A stretch of DNA of 64,000 bases from NCBI GenBank assembly GCA_019930625.1, contig CP082844.1:558001-622000 (forward strand), in the 5' to 3' direction. Both the position numbers and the translations under genes were made by a program. Below the pieces are notes generated by a model, which searched no databases, had not been told where the DNA came from, and saw nothing but the letters and a program-made list of their open reading frames with translations. Of this stretch, positions 43,225 through 52,315 are shown piece by piece; within the stretch, counting starts at the first letter, position 1, and every line of letters starts with the position of its first letter. Source of the DNA: Nocardia asteroides. Its GTDB lineage: Bacteria; Actinomycetota; Actinomycetes; Mycobacteriales; Mycobacteriaceae.

Positions 43225-44373
43225 TCACAGATACAGGCCCGGACCAACCGTGTTCTCGGTGACGGAGTCGATGCGGGCCTCGCCGTCGCGCACCGCGACG
43301 AGTTCGGCCAACGTCGCTCCGTCCGGATACGCGCCGGCCTCGGAGCGCTGCTCCCGGTCCAGCCAGGCCGTCGCCTCCGTGCCCGACAGCCGCCCGATCT
43401 CGATTCGCGCCAGGCACCGGCCCGGCCGCGTCACCGCTGGGTGCAGGCGGGACAGGTCCTCGTTGGTGGTGATGGCGACGAGCACGTCCCTGCCCTGGCC
43501 GAGCATGCCGTCGGTCAGGTTCAGCAGCCGCGAGAGTCCCTGCCCCGCAGCCTCCTTCGCCTCACCGCGGATCAGCTCGTCGCAGTCCTCCAGAACCAGC
43601 ATCCGCCAGCGGGGCGCGCCTTCGTCGGGGTTGTCGACACCCGCGGCCACCTCCATCAGATAGCCCGGCTTGCCGAACATCACCTCGGGGTCGAGCACAC
43701 AGTCGAACTGGCACCACGCGCCCCAGGCCCGTGCCAGTGCGCGCAGTGCGGTGGTCTTCCCGGTGCCGGGAGGCCCGTGCAGCAGTACCAGCCGGCCGCG
43801 CACGTCGTCGGCGGTGATCGCCATCAGGCGATCCATCGTGGCGGCCACCTCGCCGGCGTAATTGCCGCGGATCGAGGACCACTCGGGCGCGGAGATGGAA
43901 CGCGAACGCCGTTGCGGGCCATGGGTGTGCATGTGCCAGAAGCCCATCTCCACGGTGTCGCCCGTCTCCGGCGGCGCTGCCGCGTCGCGCACGGCCTCGG
44001 CGAGCAACTCGTCCGCGAGCGCGTCGGTGACGGCGGTGACCTCGACCATCGCCGAACCACCCGACCAGCGCACCGACCGCAGCGACCAGCCGTGCCCGAC
44101 CACGAGCGTGGCCCCGCTGTCGTTGTCGCGCACCGTGCGCACCACGCGGCCGCGTGCGGGACGCAGCGGCGCGTCCGGCCGCACCCGCTCCAGATGCGCC
44201 GTGCGCGCGCACGGCTGATCGCCGCGCAGGAACGGATTGAGCGCGAGGGCATCGATCGCGTCGCGAATCGAGTAGGTGGAATCGACCGTGACGGTCCACG
44301 GCAGCCGCTCGGCGGGATCGACCGAGGGCTCCCCGGGACCGATCAACCGAAGGGGCTCATGACGTGCGGACAC
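43225..44373 (-). CDS. AAA-family ATPase with DUF5925-type N-terminus
   Basis: The 382-residue protein has an N-terminal region of about 150 residues (DSTYSIRDAIDALALNPFL) and a C-terminal AAA module: Walker A LLHGPPGTGKTTALR near 197, Walker B MLVLEDCDEL near 257, sensor VLVAITTNED near 297 and the arginine-finger region HPAVTRPGRCLA. It is probably a substrate-remodelling ATPase of unknown target. GTG start at 44373. It stands alone between two minus-strand units. Confidence 0.82.
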   Translation of the reverse strand: MSARHEPLRLIGPGEPSVDPAERLPWTVTVDSTYSIRDAIDALALNPFLRGDQPCARTAHLERVRPDAPLRPARGRVVRTVRDNDSGATLVVGHGWSLRSVRWSGGSAMVEVTAVTDALADELLAEAVRDAAAPPETGDTVEMGFWHMHTHGPQRRSRSISAPEWSSIRGNYAGEVAATMDRLMAITADDVRGRLVLLHGPPGTGKTTALRALARAWGAWCQFDCVLDPEVMFGKPGYLMEVAAGVDNPDEGAPRWRMLVLEDCDELIRGEAKEAAGQGLSRLLNLTDGMLGQGRDVLVAITTNEDLSRLHPAVTRPGRCLARIEIGRLSGTEATAWLDREQRSEAGAYPDGATLAELVAVRDGEARIDSVTENTVGPGLYL

Positions 44374-44421
44374 TCCGAGAATGATCCGGGGCGGCCGACC
44401 GCGCTGTCCATCGAATTACGA

Positions 44422-44454
44422 AAGCGCCCCTCCACCGGAAGTGGAGAGGCGCTT
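44422..44454 (-). terminator. Terminator after pntB
   Basis: AAGCGCC-c-CTCCAC and GTGGAG-a-GGCGCTT form a 13-bp stem with one mismatch around CGGAA. On the minus strand it is followed by TCGTAATTC. It lies 18 bp after the pntB stop, so it most likely ends the transhydrogenase operon. Confidence 0.8.
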
Positions 44455-44471
44455 CGCGCGAAACCTCTGGC

Positions 44472-45890
44472 CTACAACGCCTTCAGTTCCTCGGTGACCG
44501 CTCCGACGGACTTCTTGGCGTCGCCGAACAGCATGGAGGTGTGGTCGGCGTAGAACAGCGGGTTGTCGATGCCCGCGAAGCCGGAGTTCATCGAGCGCTT
44601 GAGCACGATCACCGACTTGGCCTGGTCGACGTTGAGCACGGGCATGCCGTAGATCGGGCTGGAGGCGTCCTCGCGGGCGGCGGGGTTGGTGACGTCGTTG
44701 GCGCCGATCACCAGGGCGACATCGGTGCGATTGAATTCGCCGTTGATGTCGTCCATTTCCTTGAGCGCGTCGTAGGAGACCTCGGCCTCGGCCAAAAGCA
44801 CGTTCATGTGGCCGGGCATCCGACCGGCGACCGGATGGATGGCGTATTTGACCTCCACGCCCTTTGCCTCCAGCAACGACGCCATCTCCTTGACCGCGTG
44901 CTGCGCCTGGGCGACGGCCATGCCGTAGCCCGGGACGACGATCACCTGGTTGGCGTACGCCATCTGGATCGCGGCGTCCGCGGCGGAGGTGGCCTTGGCC
45001 TGCTTCTGCTCACCACCGGAGGCGCCCGGCGCGGTCCCGCCGCCACCGAAACCGCCCGCGACGATGGCCGGGATGGACCGGTTCATCGCCTTGGCCATCA
45101 GGTTGGTCAGGATGGTGCCGGACGCGCCGACGATCATGCCCGCGACGATCATGGCGGTGTTGTTCAACGCCAGACCCGCGGCCGCGGCCGACAAACCGGT
45201 CAGGGCGTTGAGCAGCGAGATGACCACCGGCATGTCCGCCCCGCCGATCGGCAGCACGACCATCAATCCGAGCACACCGGCGGCGAGCAGCAACAGCACC
45301 ATCCACCACCACGGCGCGCCACCATCGGCGGCGCCGATGCCGATCACCACGGCGGCGACCACGGCGACGACGAGCAGCAGCAGGTTGAGCGGCTGCTGCA
45401 GCTTGCCGACCCCGATCGGTTTGCCGGGCAGGATCTCCTGCAGCTTGCCGAAGGCGATCAGCGAGCCCCAGAACGACACCGAACCGATGATCGCGGCGAA
45501 CAACGATCCGACGATGATGTGCACGGTCGGTTCCTCACCGTGCTTGAACGCGGAGAAGCCGGTGGTGTCGAGGAATTCCGCCCACGCGATCAACGCGACC
45601 GTGCCGCCGCCGACGCCGTTGAACGCGGCCACCAGCTGCGGCATCGCGGTCATCTTGGTGTAGCGCGCGGGCGGCACGCCGAGCACGACACCGAGCACGA
45701 GCCCGGCGACGATCAGGATCCAGTTGCCGGTGTCGCGGACCGCGATCAGCGTCGCGACCACCGCGAGGCCCATACCGATCGCGGCGATCCAGTTGCCGCG
45801 CACCGCGGTCTTCGGTCCGGTCAGGCCCATCAGGCCGTAGATGAACAGCGAGAACGCGATGATGTAGAGGATGTTGACGAGGTTGTCCAT
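44472..45890 (-). CDS. pntB: NAD(P) transhydrogenase subunit beta
   Basis: The 472-residue protein has about nine helices, then the NADP-binding domain III: QVIVVPGYGMAVAQAQHAVKEMASLLEAKGVEVKYAIHPVAGRMPGHMNVLLAEAEV near 312-370 and VALVIGANDVTNPAAREDASSPIYGMPVLNVDQAK near 390. It couples proton entry to hydride transfer from NADH to NADP. It is the third gene of the pnt operon, 3 bp after pntA2. Confidence 0.96.
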   Translation of the reverse strand: MDNLVNILYIIAFSLFIYGLMGLTGPKTAVRGNWIAAIGMGLAVVATLIAVRDTGNWILIVAGLVLGVVLGVPPARYTKMTAMPQLVAAFNGVGGGTVALIAWAEFLDTTGFSAFKHGEEPTVHIIVGSLFAAIIGSVSFWGSLIAFGKLQEILPGKPIGVGKLQQPLNLLLLVVAVVAAVVIGIGAADGGAPWWWMVLLLLAAGVLGLMVVLPIGGADMPVVISLLNALTGLSAAAAGLALNNTAMIVAGMIVGASGTILTNLMAKAMNRSIPAIVAGGFGGGGTAPGASGGEQKQAKATSAADAAIQMAYANQVIVVPGYGMAVAQAQHAVKEMASLLEAKGVEVKYAIHPVAGRMPGHMNVLLAEAEVSYDALKEMDDINGEFNRTDVALVIGANDVTNPAAREDASSPIYGMPVLNVDQAKSVIVLKRSMNSGFAGIDNPLFYADHTSMLFGDAKKSVGAVTEELKAL

Positions 45891-45893
45891 GGC

Positions 45894-46220
45894 TTACTTC
45901 CCCGCCTTCGCAGAACTTTCGGCGGCGACCGGCTTCTTGCCCTTGAACATGCCGAGCATGCGGTCGGTGACCACGAAACCACCGACCACGTTCAAGGTTC
46001 CGAAGACCAGCGCCACGAACAGGATGATCTGGATGCCGATCGACGGGTCGTCCATCTTGCCGAGGGTGACCAGCGCACCCAGCACGACGATGCCGTGGAT
46101 GGCGTTGGTGCCCGACATCAGCGGCGTGTGCAGCGTGTTCGGGACTTTGGAGATCACGGCGAAACCGACGAACCCCGACAGCACGAGGATCGCGATATTC
46201 GCCAGCAGTTCGGTATACAT
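45894..46220 (-). CDS. pntA2: NAD(P) transhydrogenase subunit alpha, membrane part
   Basis: A 108-residue protein with three to four helices (LLANIAILVLSGFVGFAVISKVP, SGTNAIHGIVVLGALVTLG, IILFVALVFGTLNVVGGFVVTDRML), the separate transmembrane alpha piece found in split PntA systems. Its ATG overlaps the pntA1 stop by one base. Usual length for the family. Confidence 0.94.
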   Translation of the reverse strand: MYTELLANIAILVLSGFVGFAVISKVPNTLHTPLMSGTNAIHGIVVLGALVTLGKMDDPSIGIQIILFVALVFGTLNVVGGFVVTDRMLGMFKGKKPVAAESSAKAGK

Positions 46221-47476
46221 CAGTTCTCCACCTTCGCCTCGGTCGTCTCCGCCACCTCAGCCGTATTCGTTCCCTCGGTCGACTCCGCGACCTCAGCGAC
46301 AGTCGACTCCGCCACCGCAGCGGCCGCGGTCGACTCCACCGTCTCGGTCGCGGCGGCCGATTCGGTCGCATCACGAGTGACGCAGGAATCAGCGAGCACC
46401 TGATCGCTGAAATCCGGTGCGAGCTCGCCGTCGACCAGCATCAGTTCCAGCAGCGCCGCGATGTTCTTGGAGTACAACTCGCTCGCGTGCTCGGGCATGG
46501 TGGCGGGCAGGTTCAACGGCGAGGCGATGGTCACCTCGTGCTTCACCACGGTCCGGCCGGGTTCGGTCAGCTCACAGTTACCGCCGGTCTCACCGGCCAG
46601 GTCCACGATCACGCTGCCCGGTTTCATTCCCGCGACCGCTTCGGCGGTCACCAACCTGGGCGCGGGACGCCCCGGCACCAACGCGGTCGTGATCACCACG
46701 TCGAAGCCCTTGATCGCGTCCTCCAGAGCCTGCTGCTGAGCGGCCTTCTCCTCGTCGGTGAGCTCACGGGCGTACCCGCCCTCACCCGCGGCATCGATAC
46801 CCAGGTCCAGCCACTGCGCACCCACCGACCGCACCTGATCGGCCACCTCCGGCCGCACGTCGTAACCGGTGGTCCGCCCGCCCAGACGCTTCGCGGTCGC
46901 GAGAGCCTGCAGGCCGGCGACGCCCACACCGAGCACCAGCACCGTCGCGGGCTTCACCGTGCCCGCCGCGGTGGTCAGCATCGGGAAGAACCGCGTCGAC
47001 TCCGACGCGGCCAGCAACACCGCCTTGTAACCGGCGACGTTCGCCTGCGAGGACAACGCGTCCATCACCTGCGCACGGGAGATCCGCGGAATCGCCTCCA
47101 CGGCGAACGCCCGCACCCCCGCCGACTTCAACGCGGCGATCTGATTGTCGGCGTTGCGCGGCGCGAGGAATCCGATCAGCGTCTGCCCCGACGACAGCTT
47201 CGCGACCTCGGCGTCACTGGGCGGGGCCACCTTCACCACCACGTCCGCCGACCACGGATCACCGATCGACGCGCCCACCTCCACGTAGGCTTCGTCGGGG
47301 ATCAGCGCACCCTGCCCGGCCCCGGACTCGATGACGACCTCCACGCCCTGCTTCAACAGCGACGGAATGATCTTCGGCACCAGAGCGACACGTCGCTCGC
47401 CCGCGTTGGATTCGCGGACGACACCGACACGCGCGCCGCGCGGCGATGGATCGCCTACGCTCTGCGTTGTCTCCAC
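46220..47476 (-). CDS. pntA1: NAD(P) transhydrogenase subunit alpha, NAD-binding part
   Basis: GTG 47476 is preceded by AGAAGGAAG. Residues about 15-370 form domain I, with RVALVP near 30, GFLAPRNADNQI and VLVLGVGVAGLQALATAKRLGG near 170. The C-terminal 50 residues are an unusual low-complexity tail of Ala, Glu, Thr, Ser and Val (repeated AEST, VAES, ETVEST), with matching repetitive DNA. This tail is not part of the NAD-binding fold and may be a flexible linker. It is the first gene of the pnt operon. Confidence 0.94.
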   Translation of the reverse strand: METTQSVGDPSPRGARVGVVRESNAGERRVALVPKIIPSLLKQGVEVVIESGAGQGALIPDEAYVEVGASIGDPWSADVVVKVAPPSDAEVAKLSSGQTLIGFLAPRNADNQIAALKSAGVRAFAVEAIPRISRAQVMDALSSQANVAGYKAVLLAASESTRFFPMLTTAAGTVKPATVLVLGVGVAGLQALATAKRLGGRTTGYDVRPEVADQVRSVGAQWLDLGIDAAGEGGYARELTDEEKAAQQQALEDAIKGFDVVITTALVPGRPAPRLVTAEAVAGMKPGSVIVDLAGETGGNCELTEPGRTVVKHEVTIASPLNLPATMPEHASELYSKNIAALLELMLVDGELAPDFSDQVLADSCVTRDATESAAATETVESTAAAAVAESTVAEVAESTEGTNTAEVAETTEAKVEN

Positions 47477-47869
47477 TTGTCAGACTTCCTTCTCTTACTG
47501 AGCTTCAGGCAACGGGTAGACGTCCGGACGATGTTACCGCTGAGTAAGTTCGTCCAAATCCTCGCCACTGTACCTGGCCCGCGGTGAGCCTAGCTGAGAT
47601 GCCCGTCACACACGCCGGACGAATCGCGCCGGTACGCCGGATGTCCCGGTCGCCTCGGAGCGCGCCGCCCGCCGCCGAGCAACGAGTTGCTCGTTTTCCT
47701 TCTCGATGTGTGATCGTTGTCGCCGCCGGTGAACACAGCAAGACCGTACGAAGAAGTTCGTTACCAACCTCGAGGTTCGATACCTGGTCTCGGCCTCGCC
47801 GGGACGGGCGCGGTGACCCGCGTCATGCCGATCGCCCGTCCGGGCTGTTCCGGTCGGCTCGTACGCCGT
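47477..47869. other. Divergent intergenic region with orphan terminator
   Basis: This 393-bp gap lies between pntA1 (minus) and the HIT gene (plus). It holds a plus-strand intrinsic terminator at 47686-47707 although no plus-strand protein gene lies upstream. I see no frame with convincing codon bias. A small RNA between about 47500 and 47700 would explain the terminator. Confidence 0.4.
47686..47707 (+). terminator. Intrinsic terminator without an upstream gene
   Basis: CGAGCAAC-GA-GTTGCTCG is a perfect 8-bp stem followed by TTTTCCTT on the plus strand. Confidence 0.7.
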
Positions 47870-48343
47870 ATGGTCCAGCGTGTGAACGACTGCGTCTTCT
47901 GCCGCATCGTGGCGGGCGAGGCACCGGCGGCGAAAGTGTACGAGGACGACACGCTGTGCGCGTTCCTCGACATCCGGCCGGTCGCCCGCGGGCACACGCT
48001 GGTCATACCGAAACGGCACGCCGCCGAACTGGAGGACCTCGACGCCGAACTCGGCGCGCAGATCTTCCGGGCCGGGCATCGGCTCGCACTGGCCATCCGG
48101 CGCAGCAGCCTCGCCGCCGATGGGGCCAATCTGGTGCTCAACGACGGCACCGCCGCCTTCCAGACCGTCCCGCACGTCCACCTGCACGTGATCCCCCGCC
48201 GGCATGGCGACACGCTGAAGTTCGCCAAGGGGTTTCTGCTGCGTCGCCCGCACGACCCCGTCGCCACCGCCGCGGCCATCCGGGGCGGCATCGCGGCATT
48301 GGACAACGAGGGCGAAGGCCCGGAAAAGGAAACCGACGGATGA
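47870..48343 (+). CDS. HIT-family protein
   Basis: 157 residues from ATG 47870 (GTG 47882 is an alternative). CVFCRIVAGEAPAAKVYEDDTLCAFLDIRPVARGHTLVIPKRH and the histidine triad VPHVHLHVIPRRHGD near 96 are diagnostic. HIT proteins hydrolyse or transfer nucleotides from dinucleotides or adenylated substrates. The stop overlaps the ATG of the next gene (ATGA). Confidence 0.93.
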   Translation: MVQRVNDCVFCRIVAGEAPAAKVYEDDTLCAFLDIRPVARGHTLVIPKRHAAELEDLDAELGAQIFRAGHRLALAIRRSSLAADGANLVLNDGTAAFQTVPHVHLHVIPRRHGDTLKFAKGFLLRRPHDPVATAAAIRGGIAALDNEGEGPEKETDG

Positions 48344-49176
48344 CCGAGACGCTGGACCGCACCGTGCTGATCGACCTGTTGTCCCGGCAATGGGGCGCGA
48401 TCGACGCGCTGGTCGCTCCGCTGGACGAGGACCGTTGGCGTACTCCGTCGTCGCTGCCCGGCTGGACGGTGTTCGACCTCGTCGCCCACGTCATCGGCAC
48501 CGAGTCGTGGCTGCTGGGTGATCGCCCGCCCGCGCACGACCCGACCAGGGCCAAGACCGACGTGCGCACCCTCCCCTACGTGCGCAACGAGACCGCGGTG
48601 CTCAACGAGATCTGGGTGGACCGGCTGCGCCCACTGCCCGGCGCCCGGCTGCTCGAGCTCTATCGCGACGTCGTGGACCGCAGGCGTGCGGCGCTCGCCG
48701 CGCTGGGCGATGCCGAGTGGCAGAAGGAAACGGTGTCGCCGATCGGGCAGATCACCTATGGCCGCTTCATGCGAGTGCGGTTGTTCGATTGTTGGATGCA
48801 CGAACTCGACATCGCCGACGCGCTCGGGGTCACGGTCGAGGAGGGCGGCCCACGCGGCGAACTGGCATTCCTCGAGTTCGCGCGCAGCATCCCGCGCGTG
48901 GTGGTCAAGAAAGGCGGTGCGCCCGACGGCGCCCGGATCACCTTCGCGCTGAGCGGTCCGCTGGCCAGGACGTTGCACATCCAGGTGGCGGGCCGGGCGA
49001 GCTACGTGGACGCCTTCGACGGACCGGCTACGGTCGAGATCGGGCTGGACTCGCGGCTTTTCGTGCGTCTCGGTGGCGGCCGGACGACCGCCGAGGAGCA
49101 CTGGGACGAGATCACCATCGACGGTGACGCCGAACTGGGGCAGCGCGTCATCCGCCACCTGGCCTTCACCATCTGA
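48340..49176 (+). CDS. Mycothiol-dependent maleylpyruvate isomerase-like protein
   Basis: The 278-residue protein has a DinB-like four-helix N-terminal domain (DALVAPLDEDRWRTPSSLPGWTVFDLVAHVIGTESWLLGD, about 20-60) with the metal-binding His in DLVAHV and HELDIADALG near 164. A C-terminal sterol-carrier-like domain follows. This family uses mycothiol as cofactor and is limited to mycothiol-producing actinobacteria, which supports the taxonomic call. The precise substrate is unknown. Translationally coupled to the HIT gene. Confidence 0.88.
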   Translation: MTETLDRTVLIDLLSRQWGAIDALVAPLDEDRWRTPSSLPGWTVFDLVAHVIGTESWLLGDRPPAHDPTRAKTDVRTLPYVRNETAVLNEIWVDRLRPLPGARLLELYRDVVDRRRAALAALGDAEWQKETVSPIGQITYGRFMRVRLFDCWMHELDIADALGVTVEEGGPRGELAFLEFARSIPRVVVKKGGAPDGARITFALSGPLARTLHIQVAGRASYVDAFDGPATVEIGLDSRLFVRLGGGRTTAEEHWDEITIDGDAELGQRVIRHLAFTI

Positions 49177-49180
49177 CGCG

Positions 49181-49834
49181 ATGCGACTCTTCCTCTCCAG
49201 CTACCGATTCGGGGCGCACTACGACCGGCTCGTCGCACTCGCGGGCCCGCCGGGCCGGGTCGCGGTGATACCGAATGCCTGCGACGCCTGGCCGGAGGCG
49301 TGGGCGGGCGCGGTGACCAGCGACGTGACGCCACTGCGCCAGCTCGGCTACACGCCGGAGGTGCTCGACCTGCGCGAGTACGCCGGGCGGGAAGCCGAGC
49401 TGGAGCGGAAGCTGGCCGAGTTCCCGCTGGTGTGGGTGCGCGGCGGCAACACGTTCGTTCTGCGCGCCCAGTTCGCCCGCAGCGGAGCGGACCGAGCTCT
49501 TCCCCGGCTGCTCGCCGCCGACGCGCTGGTCTACGCCGGTTACAGCGCCGGGGCCTGCGTACTGACCCCGGACCTGCACGGCCTGGAGTCGGTGGACGAC
49601 CCCGGCGAGGTCGCCCCGGCGTGCGGAGTGCAACCGCGGTGGGATGGCCTCGGATTGGTCGACCGCCGGATCGTGCCGCACATCGATTCGGCCACCGACC
49701 CCGAGGGTGACTGCACTCGGCTCGCCGCCCGTTACCGCGCCGAAGGCGTCGCGCACTGGGCGCTCACCGACGAGGACGCGATCGTCGTCGACGGCGCGCG
49801 CACCGAAGTGCTGATCAATCCAGCGAGGTCATGA
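49181..49834 (+). CDS. Peptidase E-like (S51) class I glutamine amidotransferase-fold protein
   Basis: 217 residues from ATG 49181. PLVWVRGGNTFVLRAQFARSG near 84, then ALVYAGYSAGACVLTPDLHG near 117 with the nucleophile Ser in GYSAGA, and PHIDSATDPEGD near 165 match the S51 dipeptidase group. It probably cleaves Asp-containing dipeptides, or is an inactive relative. It starts 4 bp after the previous stop, so it is in the same operon. Confidence 0.88.
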   Translation: MRLFLSSYRFGAHYDRLVALAGPPGRVAVIPNACDAWPEAWAGAVTSDVTPLRQLGYTPEVLDLREYAGREAELERKLAEFPLVWVRGGNTFVLRAQFARSGADRALPRLLAADALVYAGYSAGACVLTPDLHGLESVDDPGEVAPACGVQPRWDGLGLVDRRIVPHIDSATDPEGDCTRLAARYRAEGVAHWALTDEDAIVVDGARTEVLINPARS

Positions 49835-49862
49835 ACGGAGGGGTGGCACCCAGCGCTTCGAC

Positions 49863-50372
49863 TCACGTCGCGTCAGGTGCGAGCGCCGGTTCCGGCTCGG
49901 CGGCCCGGCGGAAGACCACCCAGCGCATCGCGCTGTACATGTAGACGGCTTCGCACGCGCCCGCCAGCAACCGGGACAGGTGGTACTGCAGGCCCAGCGC
50001 GGTCAGTCCGCTGCCGACGCCGAGGATGAACGCGAGGTAGTTGACCACGACCACCACCACATACACCGCAGCCTGCCTGCCCACCGGCGCGTGCGAATGG
50101 AAGTTGAACGTGCGGTTGAGCACGAAGCCGAGCCCGAACGCGCACACGTAGGCCACGGTCACCGACAGCCACACCGGCAGATCGAACCACCCGTGCAAGA
50201 TCGTCAGCAGGGCCAGGTCGACACCGAAGGTGCCGCTGTTGATCAGCCCGAAACCCAGGAAGGTGGGCGGCACAAGACGATTCAGCCCGAACGGGAGCCG
50301 GTCCACGACGGCCTCGCACCAGTGGGTGAACCGGTCGGCGATCGTGTCGGCGGTCTCGGACAGCTCATGCAC
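49863..50372 (-). CDS. GtrA-family membrane protein
   Basis: The 169-residue protein has four membrane helices. The first follows LVPPTFLGFGLINSGTFGVDLALLTIL. The loop FGLGFVLNRTFNFHSHAPVGRQ near 80-100 is the GtrA signature, and MYSAMRWVVFRRA closes the domain. GtrA proteins are linked to flipping or handling of polyprenyl-linked sugars. A second GtrA-type gene lies at 63194-63733. Confidence 0.9.
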   Translation of the reverse strand: MHELSETADTIADRFTHWCEAVVDRLPFGLNRLVPPTFLGFGLINSGTFGVDLALLTILHGWFDLPVWLSVTVAYVCAFGLGFVLNRTFNFHSHAPVGRQAAVYVVVVVVNYLAFILGVGSGLTALGLQYHLSRLLAGACEAVYMYSAMRWVVFRRAAEPEPALAPDAT

Positions 50373-50504
50373 GCGACCAGGGTGACAGCGGCAGGTGTCC
50401 GTCAGATGAGCGGACGGCGACCGGCCGGTGGCTCAGCCGGTCTCCCTCGGTCGCACACGCGCAGCAGTCGGCCGGTCGGCGGAAATCGGGCGCGGGGCGC
50501 TAGC

Positions 50505-51872
50505 GTGAAGGTTGTGGACCTGGATGACCTGATCGCGGCTCTCCCCGACGGCACGGTGCTCACCGACGCCGACCTGCTGGCGGGCTACCGGCAGGACTGG
50601 GCGCGCGATCCCGACGCGGGAACCGCCCTGGCCGTGGTACGCGCCACCAGCACCGACGACGTGGCCGCGACGCTGCGGTGGGCCACCGCGCAGCGCGTCC
50701 CGGTGATCCCGCGCGGGGCCGGATCCGGTCTCTCCGGCGGTGCGACGGCCGTCGACGGAGCGATCGTGCTGACCACCGAACGGATGCGCGCGATCACCGT
50801 CGACCCGGTGACGCGCACCGCCGTGGTGCAACCCGGCCTGCTCAACGCCGAGGTCAAGCGCGCGGTCGCGGAGTACGGCCTGTGGTACCCGCCCGACCCG
50901 TCGTCGTTCGAGATCTGCTCGATCGGCGGCAACGCCGCGACCAACGCGGGCGGGCTCTGCTGTGTCAAATACGGCGTAACCACCGATTACGTGCTCGGCA
51001 TGCAGGTCGTGCTCGCCGACGGCACCGCCGTGCGGCTCGGCGGTCCCCGATTGAAGGACTCGGCCGGCCTGTCGCTGACCAAGCTGTTCGTCGGCAGCGA
51101 GGGCACACTGGGCGTGATCACCGAGCTGACCTTGCGGCTGCTGCCCGCGCAACCGCCGCAGAGCACGGTCGTCGCCAGCTTCGACACGCTCACCGCGGCC
51201 ACCGAGGCGATCCTGACCATCACCGGCGAACTGCGGCCGTCGATGCTCGAGTTCATGGACTCGGTGTCGATCAACGCCGTGGAGGACGAGTTGCGGATGG
51301 GATTGGACCGGCAGGCGGCCGCGCTGCTGGTCGCGCGCTCCGACGCACCAGGCGAATTCGCCCGGCGCGAAGCCGAGATCATGGCCGCGGCCTGTGAGAA
51401 GGCGGGCGCGACAGAGGTTTTCCACACCGAGGATCCCGACGAAGGAGAGGCGTTCACGGCTGCCCGGCGTCTGGCGATTCCCGCCGTCGAAAAGCTCGGA
51501 CCGCTATTGCTGGAGGACGTCGGCGTGCCCCTGCCCCGGCTCGGTGATCTGGTGAGCGGCGTCGCCGAGATCGCCGAGCGCAACGCGGTGACGGTGTCGG
51601 TGATCGCCCACGCGGGCGACGGCAACACCCACCCGCTGATCGTGCACGACCCGTCGGATGCCGACCTCACCGCGCGGGCGCACCGCGCCTTCGGCGAGAT
51701 CATGGATCTGGCCATCGCCCTCGGCGGCACCATCACCGGCGAGCACGGCGTCGGACGTTTGAAGAAAGCATGGCTGCCCGAGCAGCTCGGCCCCGACGTG
51801 ATGGCTCTGACCCGGCGCATCAAAGACGCGCTCGACCCGGACGGCATCCTCAACCCCGGCGCGATCCTGTAG
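50505..51872 (+). CDS. FAD-linked oxidase (GlcD / D-lactate dehydrogenase type)
   Basis: From GTG 50505 the protein is 455 residues. The FAD-binding PCMH motif is VPVIPRGAGSGLSGGATAVDGAIVLTTERM near 65-95, followed by PDPSSFEICSIGGNAATNAGG. The C-terminal domain has GDGNTHPLIVHDP near 370 and ITGEHGVGRLKKAWL near 415, with the conserved His-Gly. It oxidises a 2-hydroxyacid such as glycolate or D-lactate. No iron-sulfur partner is adjacent. Confidence 0.92.
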   Translation: MKVVDLDDLIAALPDGTVLTDADLLAGYRQDWARDPDAGTALAVVRATSTDDVAATLRWATAQRVPVIPRGAGSGLSGGATAVDGAIVLTTERMRAITVDPVTRTAVVQPGLLNAEVKRAVAEYGLWYPPDPSSFEICSIGGNAATNAGGLCCVKYGVTTDYVLGMQVVLADGTAVRLGGPRLKDSAGLSLTKLFVGSEGTLGVITELTLRLLPAQPPQSTVVASFDTLTAATEAILTITGELRPSMLEFMDSVSINAVEDELRMGLDRQAAALLVARSDAPGEFARREAEIMAAACEKAGATEVFHTEDPDEGEAFTAARRLAIPAVEKLGPLLLEDVGVPLPRLGDLVSGVAEIAERNAVTVSVIAHAGDGNTHPLIVHDPSDADLTARAHRAFGEIMDLAIALGGTITGEHGVGRLKKAWLPEQLGPDVMALTRRIKDALDPDGILNPGAIL

Positions 51873-51918
51873 CCGCCACGCCGGAACATTCCCCACCGCC
51901 AAGGAGTTCTACCCGATC

Positions 51919-52203
51919 ATGACGACCAGGCTCGAGCACAACGTCGCCGACACCCGTTTCGAGATCTACATCGACGACACCCTCGCCGGGTACGCCGACT
52001 ACGCCGAACGCGCGGACCTGAAGGTCCGCGACTTCCACCACACCATGACCTTCCCCGAATTCCGGGGCCGAGGAGTAGCCGCCCAAGTCGTCGAATACGC
52101 CCTCGACGACTCCCGCAACGCGGGCTTCTCGGTCATCCCCACTTGCTGGTATGTGGAGAAGTACATCGCCGAACACCGGGAGTACGCGGACCTGGTCTCC
52201 TGA
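51919..52203 (+). CDS. GNAT-fold N-acetyltransferase, short YidJ-type
   Basis: ATG 51919 lies behind AAGGAG. The 94-residue protein has FHHTMTFPEFRGRGVAAQVVEYALDDSRNAGFSVIPTCWYVEKYIAEHREYADL, which includes the acetyl-CoA RGRGVA loop and the C-terminal WYV.KY..H.EY signature of small GNAT-like proteins (PF14542). Substrate unknown. Confidence 0.92.
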   Translation: MTTRLEHNVADTRFEIYIDDTLAGYADYAERADLKVRDFHHTMTFPEFRGRGVAAQVVEYALDDSRNAGFSVIPTCWYVEKYIAEHREYADLVS

Positions 52204-52211
52204 GCGACGCG

Positions 52212-52248
52212 CCGCGAGTTGGCCGCTCACCGAGAGGTCCACTCGCGG
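52212..52248. terminator. Inverted repeat between convergent genes
   Basis: CCGCGAGT (52212-52219) pairs with ACTCGCGG (52241-52248), a perfect 8-bp stem with a 21-nt loop, lying between the convergent GNAT and DUF397 genes. There is no T-run. Confidence 0.4.
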
Positions 52249-52315
52249 TCGCGACAGCCATGGGCCGCCCGCGGACGCCCCATGTAGCGGGGCAAAAGCG
52301 AGGTGCCGGATGGGT

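Noticed and set aside
47505..47741. Short minus-strand frame upstream of pntA1
   Set aside because: It has no ribosome site and crosses the promoter and terminator sequences.
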